Positions 50,112-60,100 of a DNA stretch of 64,000 bases are shown here, one piece after another. The notes beneath the pieces were generated by a model. It did not search any database, was not told the DNA's origin, and saw nothing but the letters and a program-made list of their open reading frames with translations. Each line of letters opens with the position of its first letter. Within the stretch, counting starts at the first letter, position 1. The DNA comes from Micromonospora sp. AMSO31t (GTDB taxonomy: Bacteria; Actinomycetota; Actinomycetes; Mycobacteriales; Micromonosporaceae). The stretch covers positions 1-64,000 of the forward strand of contig NZ_WBKT01000013.1 in assembly GCF_008868175.1 (NCBI RefSeq), read 5' to 3'. The position numbers were made by a program, and so were the translations under genes.

Positions 50112-52833
50112 CGGTGGCCGTCACGGAGCCGTCCGGGTCGGACGTCGCCTCGGCAGCGTCGGCCGTGCTGTCGGCCACATCCGCCGGAGCCTCGTCGGCG
50201 GGAGCCTCGGCGGTGTCCGCCGGAGCCTCGTCGGCCACCGGAGCTTCCGCGACGTCCGCGGACGCGGTCGCCTCGTCCCCAGCCTCGGCGGCAGTGTTCG
50301 CCTCGGTCGCGGCCTCCGCCGGAGCGGCGCCGGCCTGCGCGATCGGCTCGGCGGCGACCTCGGCCGGGTCGACGTCGATCGGCTGCTCGGCGGTGGCCGG
50401 CAGGACGGTGGTGGTCCCGGTGCGGGTGGCCTCCACCTCCACCCGGGCCGCCTCCGCGCCGCCGAAGAGGCGCGGCAGGGTGGCGGTGTGCGCCTCGCGC
50501 AGCTCGTCGAGGCCGATCCGGAACTGGCCGTGCACCTCGAGGGCGCCGGCGGCCGGGTCGGTGACCCCGATGAACTCCCACGGCACACCGCGCTCGGCGC
50601 AGAGGGCGGTGAACGCCTTCTCGTGCCCGCGCGGCACCGACACCAGCACGCGGCCGGCGGACTCGCTGAACAGGAAGACGAACGGCATCGAGCCGCCGGC
50701 GAAGTGCTCCGGCAGCACGACCCGGGCACCGACGCCGCGCCGCAGGCTGGACTCGACCAGGCTCTGGGCGAGTCCACCGTCGGAGAGGTCGTGGGCCGAG
50801 CTGAGGTGCCCGACCCGGGCCGCCTCGGCGAGCAGCTCGGCGAGCTGCCGCTCACGGGCCAGGTCGACCTGCGGCGGGATGCCGCCCAGGTGCTCGTGGG
50901 TGACCCAGGCCCACTCCGAGCCGGAGAGCTCGACGTGCGTCTCGCCCAGCAGGAAGAGCTGGTCGTGGTCGCCGGCCGGCCGCGGCACGAAGCCCATCGG
51001 CACCCGCTCCGCGACGTCGTCCAGCACACCCAGCACGCCGACCACCGGGGTCGGGTGGATGGCCGCCGCGCCGGTCTGGTTGTAGAAGCTGACGTTGCCG
51101 CCGGTCACCGGGATGCCCAGCTCCAGGCAGCCGTCCGCCAGGCCGCGCACGGCCTCGGCGAACTGCCACATGACGCCCGGGTCCTCCGGCGAGCCGAAGT
51201 TGAGGCAGTTGGTCACGGCGATCGGCTTCGCGCCGGTCACCGCCACGTTCCGGTACGCCTCGGCCAGCGCGAGCTTCGTCCCGTGGTACGGGTCGAGGCG
51301 GGCGTACCGGCCGTTGCCGTCGACGGAGAGGGCGACGCCCAGGCCGGTCCGCTCGTCGATCCGGATCACGCCGGAGTCCTCCGGCTGGGCGAGCACGGTG
51401 TTGCCCAGGACGTACCGGTCGTACTGCTCGGTGACCCAGGTCTTGTCGGCCAGGTTCGGCGACGCGATCATGCGGAGCAGGGTCTCCCGGAGGGCGTCCG
51501 GGTCGCTCGGCCGGGGCAGCGTCTCGGCCCGGTCGGCCTGGAGCAGGATCAGGTCGGCCGGCTCGCGCATGGGGCGGGCGTAGACCGGGCCGTCGTCGAC
51601 CAGCGAACCCGGCGGCACGTCCACCACCATCTGGTCCCGCCAGGTGATGAGCAGTCGGCCCGGCTGCCCGTCCGGGGACGGCGCGGTGACCTCGCCGATG
51701 GCGGTGGCGAGCACGCCCCACTTCTCGGCGGTCTTGAGCACCGCCTCCAGCTTGTCCGGGGAGACGACCAGCAGCATCCGCTCCTGGGACTCGCTGGCCA
51801 GGATCTCGTGCGGCTCCATCGACGGCTCGCGCAGCGGCACCCGCTCCAGCCAGACCCGCATGCCGGTGCCGGCGGAGGCGGCGGTCTCGGTGAGCGCGCA
51901 GGTCAGGCCGGCGCCACCGAGGTCCTGGATGCCGACGACCAGCTCGGCGTCGTACAGCTCCAGGCACGCCTCGATGAGCAGCTTCTCCATGAACGGGTCG
52001 CCCACCTGCACGGACGGGCGGCGCTGCTCGCTGCCCTCGTCGAAGGTGGCGCTGGCCAGCACCGACACGCCGCCGATGCCGTCCCGGCCGGTCTTGGCGC
52101 CCATCAGCACCACGACGTTGCCGGGGCCGGTGGCGTCCTTCTTCTGCAGCCGGTCGACCGGCAGCACGCCCAGGCAGAGCGCGTTGACCAGCGGGTTGCC
52201 CTGGTAGCAGGGGTCGAAGACCACCTCGCCGCCGATGTTGGGCAGGCCCAGGCAGTTGCCGTAGCCGCCGACGCCGGCCACCACGCCAGGGAGCACCCGG
52301 GCGGTGTCCGGGTGGTCCGCCGCGCCGAAGCGCAGCGGGTCCATGACGGCGACCGGACGGGCGCCCATGGCGAGGATGTCGCGGACGATGCCGCCGACGC
52401 CGGTCGCCGCGCCCTGGTACGGCTCGACGAAGCTCGGGTGGTTGTGCGACTCGACCTTGAAGGTCACCGCCAGCTCGTCGGAGACCTGGACGACACCGGC
52501 GTTCTCGCCGATGCCGGCCAGCAGCCGGTCGCTCGGCGGGGCCTTCTCACCGAACTGGCGCAGGTGCACCTTGCTCGACTTGTAGGAGCAGTGCTCGCTC
52601 CACATGATCGAGTACATGGCGAGTTCGGCCTGGGTGGGCCGGCGGCCCAGGATGTGCCGGATCCGGTCGTACTCGTCGTCGCGGAGGCCCAGCTCGGCGT
52701 AGGGCTGGAGCTCTTCGGGGGTGCCGGCGGCCCGGGGCACGGTGTCCACGCCCAGGGCCCAGTCGTCGGCCGGGCCGGCCTGCGGCACCACGCCCGGGGT
52801 CTCCCGCAGGGCCGGGTCCGGATGGGTGGTCAT
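50074..52833 (-). CDS. purL: Phosphoribosylformylglycinamidine synthase subunit II with acidic tail
   Basis: A 919-residue synthetase subunit of the FGAM synthase complex (PurS-PurQ-PurL). ATP-binding core is normal: [53 protein letters not shown] and the second PurM-like repeat through [15 protein letters not shown]. The usual small PurL ends near residue 790; here about 125 further residues are an Ala/Glu/Asp/Pro tract ([19 protein letters not shown]) of low complexity. ATG at 52833, 19 bp downstream of the purQ stop, with the gap made of a short piece of the repeat family. Confidence 0.95.
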   Translation of the reverse strand: MTTHPDPALRETPGVVPQAGPADDWALGVDTVPRAAGTPEELQPYAELGLRDDEYDRIRHILGRRPTQAELAMYSIMWSEHCSYKSSKVHLRQFGEKAPPSDRLLAGIGENAGVVQVSDELAVTFKVESHNHPSFVEPYQGAATGVGGIVRDILAMGARPVAVMDPLRFGAADHPDTARVLPGVVAGVGGYGNCLGLPNIGGEVVFDPCYQGNPLVNALCLGVLPVDRLQKKDATGPGNVVVLMGAKTGRDGIGGVSVLASATFDEGSEQRRPSVQVGDPFMEKLLIEACLELYDAELVVGIQDLGGAGLTCALTETAASAGTGMRVWLERVPLREPSMEPHEILASESQERMLLVVSPDKLEAVLKTAEKWGVLATAIGEVTAPSPDGQPGRLLITWRDQMVVDVPPGSLVDDGPVYARPMREPADLILLQADRAETLPRPSDPDALRETLLRMIASPNLADKTWVTEQYDRYVLGNTVLAQPEDSGVIRIDERTGLGVALSVDGNGRYARLDPYHGTKLALAEAYRNVAVTGAKPIAVTNCLNFGSPEDPGVMWQFAEAVRGLADGCLELGIPVTGGNVSFYNQTGAAAIHPTPVVGVLGVLDDVAERVPMGFVPRPAGDHDQLFLLGETHVELSGSEWAWVTHEHLGGIPPQVDLARERQLAELLAEAARVGHLSSAHDLSDGGLAQSLVESSLRRGVGARVVLPEHFAGGSMPFVFLFSESAGRVLVSVPRGHEKAFTALCAERGVPWEFIGVTDPAAGALEVHGQFRIGLDELREAHTATLPRLFGGAEAARVEVEATRTGTTTVLPATAEQPIDVDPAEVAAEPIAQAGAAPAEAATEANTAAEAGDEATASADVAEAPVADEAPADTAEAPADEAPADVADSTADAAEATSDPDGSVTATGDPEQRPAPDQH

Positions 52834-52856
52834 GACCTCTCGCTCCTCACGCTCAC
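52833..52856 (-). repeat. Short fragment of the GTGAGCGCG repeat between purQ and purL
   Basis: On the minus strand the junction reads GTGAGCGTGAGGAGCGAGAG, matching the first 18 bases of the repeat unit with two changes. The stop codon of purQ is the TGA in its first four bases, and its GAGGAG piece is the ribosome-binding site for purL. Confidence 0.65.
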
Positions 52857-53536
52857 GCCGGGGCCCCCACCAGGTGCTTGAGCACCGAGGTGAAGAAGCC
52901 GAGACCGTCCAGGGAGGGGCCGGTGAGCGCCTCCACCGCGTGCTCGGGATGCGGCATGATGCCGACCACGTTGCCGGCCTCGTTGGTGATCGCGGCGATG
53001 TCGCGCTGCGATCCGTTGGGGTTGCCGCCGACGTAACGGGCGACGACGCGGCCCTCGGCCTCCAGCCGGTCCAGCGTCGCCGGGTCGGCGACGTAGCAGC
53101 CCTCGCCGTTCTTGACCGGGATGAGCACCTCCTGGCCGGGCTGGAACGCGTTGGTCCAAGCGGTGCCGGCGGCCTCGATCCGGAGGACCTGGTCCCGGTT
53201 GCGGAAGTGCAGGTGCTGGTTGCGGGTGAGCGCGCCGGGCAGCAGGTGGGCCTCGCAGAGGATCTGGAAGCCGTTGCAGATGCCGAGCACCGGCAGGCCG
53301 CCGCGGGCGGCGTCGACGATCGAGCCCATCACCGGGGCGAACCGGGCGATCGCGCCGCAGCGCAGGTAGTCACCGTAGGAGAAGCCACCGGGCAGGACCA
53401 CGGCGTCCACGCCGTGCAGGTCCGGGTCGCCGTGCCAGAGCCGGACCGGTTCGGCGCCGGCGATCCGGACGGCCCGGGCCGCGTCCCCGTCGTCGAGCGA
53501 GCCGGGGAACGTCACCACACCGACCCGCGCGGTCAC
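52853..53536 (-). CDS. purQ: Phosphoribosylformylglycinamidine synthase subunit I (glutaminase)
   Basis: A 227-residue class I glutamine amidotransferase. It starts [20 protein letters not shown], with the nucleophile Cys in [14 protein letters not shown] and the His/Glu of the triad in [14 protein letters not shown] at 53536 overlaps the purS stop as GTGA. It provides ammonia to PurL. Confidence 0.95.
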   Translation of the reverse strand: MTARVGVVTFPGSLDDGDAARAVRIAGAEPVRLWHGDPDLHGVDAVVLPGGFSYGDYLRCGAIARFAPVMGSIVDAARGGLPVLGICNGFQILCEAHLLPGALTRNQHLHFRNRDQVLRIEAAGTAWTNAFQPGQEVLIPVKNGEGCYVADPATLDRLEAEGRVVARYVGGNPNGSQRDIAAITNEAGNVVGIMPHPEHAVEALTGPSLDGLGFFTSVLKHLVGAPA

Positions 53537-53796
53537 GAGCGGGCGTCCGCGGTCTCGTCGGCCTCGACCAGGCGGACGGTGAAGTCCTCGATGACCGGGT
53601 TGGCGAGCAGCTTGTCGGCGATCTCCCGGGCCCGGTCCAGGTCCGGTTCACCGGTGAACTCGATCTCGATCCGCCTGCCGATCCGGACCGAGGCGACGTC
53701 ACTGACGCCGAGCCGGGGCAGCGCGTTTGCGACGGCCTGGCCCTGAGGATCGAGGATCTCGGGCTTGAGCATGACGTCGACGACGACGCGAGGCAC
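53533..53796 (-). CDS. purS: Phosphoribosylformylglycinamidine synthase subunit PurS
   Basis: An 87-residue PurS bridging subunit: [20 protein letters not shown], the [17 protein letters not shown] strand-helix, and [17 protein letters not shown] at 53796 follows AGGAG. It leads the purS-purQ-purL operon on the minus strand. Confidence 0.94.
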   Translation of the reverse strand: MPRVVVDVMLKPEILDPQGQAVANALPRLGVSDVASVRIGRRIEIEFTGEPDLDRAREIADKLLANPVIEDFTVRLVEADETADARS

Positions 53797-54266
53797 GGGG
53801 CACTCCTGACTGTGTACGCAGTTGGGTGCCGGCCCACTACGGGCGAGCGCAGCCAGCCTACCTGGCAGATACCGTCCCGCCCGCACCGGCCGGTGCCCGG
53901 TCAGGCAGTGATCGGCGTAACCAACCGCCCGGACGGAGGGCCGATACGCGTTCGTTGCGGCGTCGATATGAATTCGTTGCCCGTCGCGGCGGGCGGCTCC
54001 GGACGCCAGGGCTCCCACCAGGCATTTTCCCCCAGATATTCGCCGATCGGACCGGTTTCCGACAGGCGGGTCGACGGATCGCCCGCGATCCGCCGTAACA
54101 TCGCTTGATTTCGATTTAACTCTTGTGACGGGCATCGCCGCGCCCTTAGCATGCATCGTCAGACGTCGATGAGTGAATCGACTCCCACCGCTGGGTCCAC
54201 CCCGCCCCGGCGGCACCACCACCTGCCCGGCGATCCCGGGCACCCCGCGCAGAAGGAGTCCCCGAC
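53797..54266. promoter_or_regulatory. Divergent purS/trypsin intergenic region
   Basis: 470 bp without a gene. For the protease, TTGTGA (54123-54128) and TAGCAT (54147-54152) with an 18-bp spacer form a plausible promoter about 110 bp before the ATG. The A/T-rich stretch 54098-54125 precedes it. For purS I see only a weak TAGGCT-like box on the minus strand near 53854-53859. No purine riboswitch is recognised. Confidence 0.45.
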
Positions 54267-54947
54267 ATGCGTCTCCGTCCCCTGCTCGCCGTGCTCACCA
54301 CCGCCCTCGCCGGCGTGCTGGCCAGCGCCTCGGGCGCGACCGCCGCACCGGCCGGCCCGCTGATCATCGGCGGCGGCACCGTCTCGTCCGCCCCGTGGGC
54401 CGCCGCCGTGTTCAGCAACGGCTCGTTCACCTGCTCCGGCAGCGTCATCGCGTCCCAGTGGGTGCTCACCGCCCGGCACTGCGTCAGCGGCTCGATGTCG
54501 GTCCGGGTCGGCAGCGTCTACTACGCCTCCGGCGGCGTCACCCGCACCGTGAGCGCCTCCTACACCCGCTACGACCTGGCCCTGCTCCGCCTGTCCAGCG
54601 CGGTCAGCACCTCCGCCGTGACGCTGGCCAGCAGCAACCCGCCCGTCGGCTCCACCAACTCGATCTACGGCTGGGGCATGACCTGCTACAGCGGCTGCGG
54701 CGCGTCTCCCCAGCTCAAGACCGCCAACGTGCAGGTGACCAGCACCAACGCCACCGACGCCTACGGCGGGCAGGCGATCCGCAGCACCCGGATCAACGGC
54801 AACGCCTGGCGGGGCGACTCGGGCGGCCCGCAGTTCTACAACGGCCGGCAGGTCGGCGTCGCCTCCACCGCCGACGGCTCCAGCATCCAGAACTACGGCA
54901 GTGTCGCGTACAACCGGTCCTGGATCACCTCGACGGCCGGTGTCTGA
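54267..54947 (+). CDS. Secreted trypsin-like serine protease (S1)
   Basis: A 226-residue preproprotease. Signal peptide of about 26 residues ending SGATAAPAG; the mature start resembles IIGGG, as in activated chymotrypsin-fold enzymes. The triad is complete: H71 in LTARHC, D103 in RYDLALLRL and S185 in RGDSGGP. Four further cysteines (SFTCSG/TARHC, MTCYSGCG) fit disulfides. The S1 pocket residue six before the catalytic Ser is Asn/Ala-region rather than a clear Asp, so trypsin specificity is uncertain. Own promoter and a terminator after it. Confidence 0.9.
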   Translation: MRLRPLLAVLTTALAGVLASASGATAAPAGPLIIGGGTVSSAPWAAAVFSNGSFTCSGSVIASQWVLTARHCVSGSMSVRVGSVYYASGGVTRTVSASYTRYDLALLRLSSAVSTSAVTLASSNPPVGSTNSIYGWGMTCYSGCGASPQLKTANVQVTSTNATDAYGGQAIRSTRINGNAWRGDSGGPQFYNGRQVGVASTADGSSIQNYGSVAYNRSWITSTAGV

Positions 54948-54961
54948 CGGTTAGCGCCGGT

Positions 54962-55011
54962 GCGGCGCGGATGGGCCGGTGGCACCCCGACCGTCCGCGC
55001 CGCGCCGTTTT
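54962..55011 (+). terminator. Terminator after the trypsin gene
   Basis: A 10-bp stem (GCGGCGCGGA / TCCGCGCCGC) with a 22-nt loop is followed by GCCGTTTT, 14 bp past the stop. Confidence 0.7.
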
Positions 55012-55076
55012 GCAGCATCCGATCAGGTGAACACGGCTCACGAACCGGCTGCCCGACGGCTGACAGCATCGGAACC

Positions 55077-55538
55077 GTGCTGGTCGTGACGACGGATCAA
55101 CTGCCCGGCTACGAGATCCGCCAGATCCTCGGCGAAGTGGTCTCCTCGATGGCGCGGACCCGCAACCCGTACCGCGAGGGGGTCAAGAACCTGCGCGGTG
55201 GCGCCTACGACCCCATGGCGCCGGACAACCTCACCCGCTGGCGTACCGACTCGGTGGCCCGGCTCGGCGAGGAGGCCATGCGGCTCGGCGCGAACGCCGT
55301 GATCGGCATGCGCTTCGACAGCCGGGACTGCGGCGAGATGTGGATGGAGATCTGCGCCTACGGGACGGCGGTGATCGTCGTACCCAAGACGCCCGACGTC
55401 ATGCCGCCGGACCAGCCGATGATCGCGGCCGAGACCGCCCACGAGCCGGAAATCGCCACCGCGCCCGGCGGCATCGCCGAGCCGGCCAGCGCCCCCAACC
55501 TCCGGACCGCCGGCGAAACCCCCACCCCGGGGTCCTGA
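55077..55538 (+). CDS. YbjQ/UPF0145 family protein
   Basis: A 153-residue protein. Residues 1-105 are the YbjQ-type domain (TTDQLPGYEIRQILGEVVSS, LGANAVIGMRFDSR, EICAYGTAVIV), which forms a pentameric ring of unknown role, at times linked to metal binding. The last about 45 residues are an Ala/Pro/Glu-rich extension absent from E. coli YbjQ. GTG at 55077. Confidence 0.85.
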   Translation: MLVVTTDQLPGYEIRQILGEVVSSMARTRNPYREGVKNLRGGAYDPMAPDNLTRWRTDSVARLGEEAMRLGANAVIGMRFDSRDCGEMWMEICAYGTAVIVVPKTPDVMPPDQPMIAAETAHEPEIATAPGGIAEPASAPNLRTAGETPTPGS

Positions 55539-55544
55539 CCGGGA

Positions 55545-56969
55545 TCAGAGGATGGGGGGCGGTGAGTAGGCGGCGGCCTCCGGGTGGGCTTCCACGATCT
55601 TGGCGATGCGCGCGGTCACCCGGTCGACCTGGGCGCCGGCGGCCCCGACGAAGGCGTTGCGATCGGCGACCAGGGCGTCGATCTCGGCCCGGCTCAGGCC
55701 CAGCCGACCGTCGGCGGCGAGGCGGTCGAACAGGTCGTTCTCGGCGGCGCCCTTCTCCCGCATGGCCAGCGCCACGGCGACCGCGTGCTCCTTGATCACC
55801 TCGTGTGCGACCTCCCGGCCGACGCCCCGGCGGACCGCCGCGACCAGGATCTTGGTGGTCGCCAGGAAGGGCAGGAAACGCTCCAGCTCGCGGTTGATCA
55901 CCGCCGGGTACGGCCCGAACTCGTCCAGCACCGTGAGGAACGTCTGGAACAGCCCGTCGGCGGCGAAGAAGGCGTCCGGCAGGGCCACCCGGCGGACCAC
56001 CGAGCAGGAGACGTCCCCCTCGTTCCACTGGTCGCCGGCCAGCTCGCCGACCATCGACAGGTAGCCCCGGATGATCACCGCGAAGCCGTTCACCCGCTCC
56101 GACGAGCGGGTGTTCATCTTGTGCGGCATCGCGCTGGAGCCCACCTGGCCCGGCTTGAAGCCCTCGGTGACCAGCTCCTGGCCCACCATGAGCCGGATCG
56201 TGGTGGCCAGCGACGACGGCGCGGCGGCGACCTGGGCCAGCGCGGAGAGCACGTCGAAGTCCAGCGAACGCGGATAGACCTGGCCGACGCTGTCCAGCAT
56301 CCGGGCGATGCCCAGGTGCGCGGCGACCCGGCGCTCCAGCTCGGCCACCTTGCCGGCGTCGCCGTCGAACAGGTCGAGCTGATCGGCGGCGGTGCCCACC
56401 GGCCCCTTGATGCCGCGGAGCGGATAACGATCGATCAGGTCCGTCAGCCGCTCGTACGCGATCAGCAGTTCCTCTGCGGCGGACGCGAAGCGCTTGCCCA
56501 GCGTGGTGGCCTGCGCAGCCACGTTGTGCGACCGGCCGGTCATCACCAGGCCCGAGTATTCGTGGGCGTGCCAGGCCAGCCGGACCAGGGTGGCGACCAC
56601 CCGGTCCCGGATCAGCTCCAGCGAGGCCCGGACCTGGAGCTGCTCGACGTTCTCGGTGAGGTCCCGGGAGGTCATCCCCTTGTGCACGTGCTCGTGCCCG
56701 GCGCGGGCGCTGAACTCCTCGATCCGGGCCTTCACGTCGTGCCGCGTGACCCGCTCGCGCTCGGCGATCGAGGCGAGGTCCACGTCGTCGACCACCCGCT
56801 CGTACGCCTCGACCACCCCGTCCGGCACCGGCACGCCGAGGTCCCGCTGGGCCTTGAGCACGGCGAGCCAGAGCCGCCGCTCCATGCGTACCTTCTCCTC
56901 CGGCGACCAGAGGGCGACCAGCTCGGGCGAGGCGTAGCGGTTGGCGAGCACGTTCGGGATCGTCGTCAC
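55545..56969 (-). CDS. purB: Adenylosuccinate lyase
   Basis: A 474-residue fumarase/aspartase-superfamily lyase acting twice in purine synthesis. Signature SSAMPHKMNTRSSERVNG (GSSxMPxKxN block) and the catalytic His region TGRSHNVAAQATTLGKRF are clear, along with HKGMTSRDLTENVEQ. GTG at 56969 gives the family start MTTIPNVLANRYASPEL; an ATG three codons earlier (56978) is possible. It completes a set of six pur genes in the window (purM, F, L, Q, S, B). Confidence 0.95.
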   Translation of the reverse strand: MTTIPNVLANRYASPELVALWSPEEKVRMERRLWLAVLKAQRDLGVPVPDGVVEAYERVVDDVDLASIAERERVTRHDVKARIEEFSARAGHEHVHKGMTSRDLTENVEQLQVRASLELIRDRVVATLVRLAWHAHEYSGLVMTGRSHNVAAQATTLGKRFASAAEELLIAYERLTDLIDRYPLRGIKGPVGTAADQLDLFDGDAGKVAELERRVAAHLGIARMLDSVGQVYPRSLDFDVLSALAQVAAAPSSLATTIRLMVGQELVTEGFKPGQVGSSAMPHKMNTRSSERVNGFAVIIRGYLSMVGELAGDQWNEGDVSCSVVRRVALPDAFFAADGLFQTFLTVLDEFGPYPAVINRELERFLPFLATTKILVAAVRRGVGREVAHEVIKEHAVAVALAMREKGAAENDLFDRLAADGRLGLSRAEIDALVADRNAFVGAAGAQVDRVTARIAKIVEAHPEAAAYSPPPIL

Positions 56970-57079
56970 GACCCTCATTCTCCCGTACCCTGCGTCGGCC
57001 GCTGGGCGGGGCCAGGAACAGCACTCGGGACGGCGGGTGGGAGCGGAGTGCCGCCCGCTGCCGGGCGTCTCACGACGAG

Positions 57080-57112
57080 CCGGGGGCGGCGAGCACCACT
57101 CGCCGCCCCCGG
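57080..57112 (-). terminator. Terminator of the large nuclease/nucleotidase gene
   Basis: A perfect 13-bp stem (CCGGGGGCGGCGA / TCGCCGCCCCCGG) with a 7-nt loop, 14 bp after the stop on the minus strand. Confidence 0.85.
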
Positions 57113-57126
57113 TCGTCAACTGCCGG

Positions 57127-60100
57127 TCAGAGCTTGGCGCACTGCCCGGTCGCCGGACCGCTTACCGTGTTCGGCCGGCCGTTGTTGCCCGGCGGCGGGT
57201 TGTTGCCCGTGCAGGACAGCGGCCCGCCGATCGTGTTCTGGGCGACCAGCACCGGCAGGCTGCCGGTGTTGCCCTTCACCATGACCGGACCGCTGATGGT
57301 GACGCCGTCCAGCGACACCCCGCCGGTGTTGCCCGTCAGGTAGACCGGGCCACCGACCCGGCCCTTCTCGATCATCACCGCGTCGACCGCGCCGGTGACC
57401 GTCACCGGGCCCGAGACGGTGGTCCCGGAGAGGGTGAGCAGCACCGGGCGGGTCGCCTTGACCGGACCACCGATGGTGCTGCCGGTGCTGATCAGCGACG
57501 CACCCGGCTGGACCGTGACCGGCCCGCCGATCCTCGCACCCTGCAGGCAGGTCAGGCCGGCGGCGACGGTCAGCGGCTTGGCGTAGTTGCCGGTGATCGT
57601 CGTGGTGCACTGCAGGCCCCGGCCGATCGTCGAGCGCGGCGCCGGATCCGCCGTGACCGGCGAGTTGGCGGCGAGGTACGCCGTCAGCATCGTCAGGTCG
57701 TTGTCGCCGGTGGTCACCGGGTCGGTGCCCTTCGCCAGGGTGGAGAAGTTGTCGCCACCCGCGGCGAGGAACGAGTTCACCGTCACCCGGTAGGTGCCGC
57801 TCGGGCTGATCGGCGTGCCGTCGAGCTTCATCGAGGTGATCCGGGAGCCCTTAGGGGCCGCCGGGTCGTAGGTGTAGCTGAAGCCCTTGGAGACGCCCAG
57901 CCAGAGCACTGGACGGGAGGCCCCGTCCGGCTGCCACTGCTCCTCCAGCACCTGCTTGATCTGCGCGCCGGTGTAGGTCTTGGTCACCACGTCGTTGGCG
58001 AACGGCTGCACCGCGAACGCCTCCGCGTAGGTGACCACCCCGTCCGGGGCGTACAGCAGGTCGGCCCGCAGACCGCCCGGATTCATGAACGCGATCTGCG
58101 CCCCGCCCCGGCCGGCGTCCTTGGTGCCGGCGAGCTGCACGTCGGCGATGAAGTTGCCGAGCGCCGACTCCTTGCCCCGGTCCTCGTTGCCGTTGGTGTA
58201 GGCGCGCTTGATGTCGCCGGTGATCGAGCCCAACGGCTGCTGGCCGAGCACCCCGGCACGATCCTTGGCCGCCGCCACGATCGCCGCCACCGTCGGGTCC
58301 TGCGGCGCGCCGACCACGTCGAGCAACTGCGGCTCGGCGTCGGTCACCGACTTCGTCGCCGGGTCGTAGGTCAGCGTGACCTTGCCCAGCTTCACCCCGT
58401 AGTCCTCGGCCTGCAGCACCGGCCGCAGCTTGCTCGTGCCGGGAACCGGCACCATGAAGGCGTACGGCTGGTGGGTGTGGCCACTGAGGATCACGTCGAT
58501 GTCCGCGTCGGCGCGGGTGTACTTCCCGAAGACCGGGTCGTTCGCCAGCCTTGCCGCGGAGTCGATGTTCTCCTCGGCCGCGCCCTCGTGGGCGAGCAGC
58601 ACCACCACGTCCGCCTCGCCGTTGGCCGGGTCGCCGTCCTTGAGCTGGTCGGCGACGGCGTTCGCCTCGGCCACCGGGTCGCGGAACGTCAGGCCGGCGA
58701 TGCCGTCCGGGCTGACCAGTGAGCCGGTCTGCTCGGTGACCACGCCGATGAAGCCGACCTTGACCCCGCCGATGGTGCTGACCGAGTACGCCGGCAGCAC
58801 CCGCTGGTCACCGCGGTACACGTTCGCGCCGAGGTACGGGAAGTTCGCCCGGTCGGTGACCCGGCCGGACAGGTCGGCGAAGCCCTTGTCGAATTCGTGG
58901 TTGCCGACCGCGGAAACGCTCAGCCCCATCGCGTTGAGGGCGTCCAGCGTCGGGTTGTCGTTGTCGATCGCCGAGACGAACGTCGACGCCCCGATGTTGT
59001 CGCCCGCCGAGACGAAGGCGGTGTTCGGGTTCTGCGCCCGCAACTGGTTGACCAGGCCGGCAAGCTGAGCGGCACCACCCACCGGTTGGCCGTTCACCGT
59101 GGCCGGCGATTCCAGCCGCCCGTGGAAGTCGTTGATGCTCAGCAACTGCAGGTCGACCGGGCCCGCGGCGGTCTTCAGCCCGACGATGATCGGGTTGTGG
59201 TCGCTGGCCCGGTAGGGGTTCGGCGCGTAGAACGCGGGGTTGCCGTCGTACTCGAAGGCGAACGACTCGTTGGCGTTGATCTGCCACACGTCGACGCCGG
59301 TCACCCGCGAGGCGAGCGACGGCGACGCCACCGCGTGGTCCAGCGAGCCGGACTCACCACCGAAGACGTAGCTCGCCTTGCCGGTGGTGTTGAGGTCGGC
59401 GTACTTCGCGTCGTAGAGAACCTGCATCGGGTCCTCGTGCGTGTAGGCGTTGAAGTCGCCGAGCAGCAGCACGTTGTCGCTGCCGCTGTCGGCCTTGAGC
59501 CGGTCGACAAAGGAGACCAACGACCGCGCCTGGCGCACCCGGTCACCGTTGAAGTTGCCCTGCCCGTCGCCGCTGTCGGCGTTGTCGCCGGCCCCCGTGC
59601 CGCTCTTGGACTTGAGGTGGTTGGCGACCACGGTGAAGGTGAGATCACCCGCCGTGAAGGTCTGGGCGATCGGCTCGCGGGCGTTGGACCAGACCGTCTC
59701 GTCGTTGAGCGCCCGCGCCTGGCCCTGCGGCTGCACCTTCCCCGGCTTGAAGATGATCGCCGTGGTGATGAAGTCCTGCTGGCTGGGGGCCGGGAGCTCC
59801 GCCGGGTAGCGGGCGTAGTCCCAGGTGCCGGCACCGGCCGCACTGTTCAGCGCACCCACCAGGCGCTTCAGCGCCTGCTGCGGGTCGTCCGGGTTGAACC
59901 GGACCGAGTTCTCGATCTCCTCCAGCGCGACCACGTCGGCGCCGAGGCCGTTGATCGCCGAGACGATCTTCGCCTCCTGCTTGGCGAGGCCGGCCTCGTC
60001 GGCCGCGCCCCGGGCGTCACCGCCGAAGTGGACGAAGTAGTTCAGCACGTTGAAGCTGGCGAGCTTGAGGTCGCCACCGACGTTCTCCGGCGCCGCGGTT

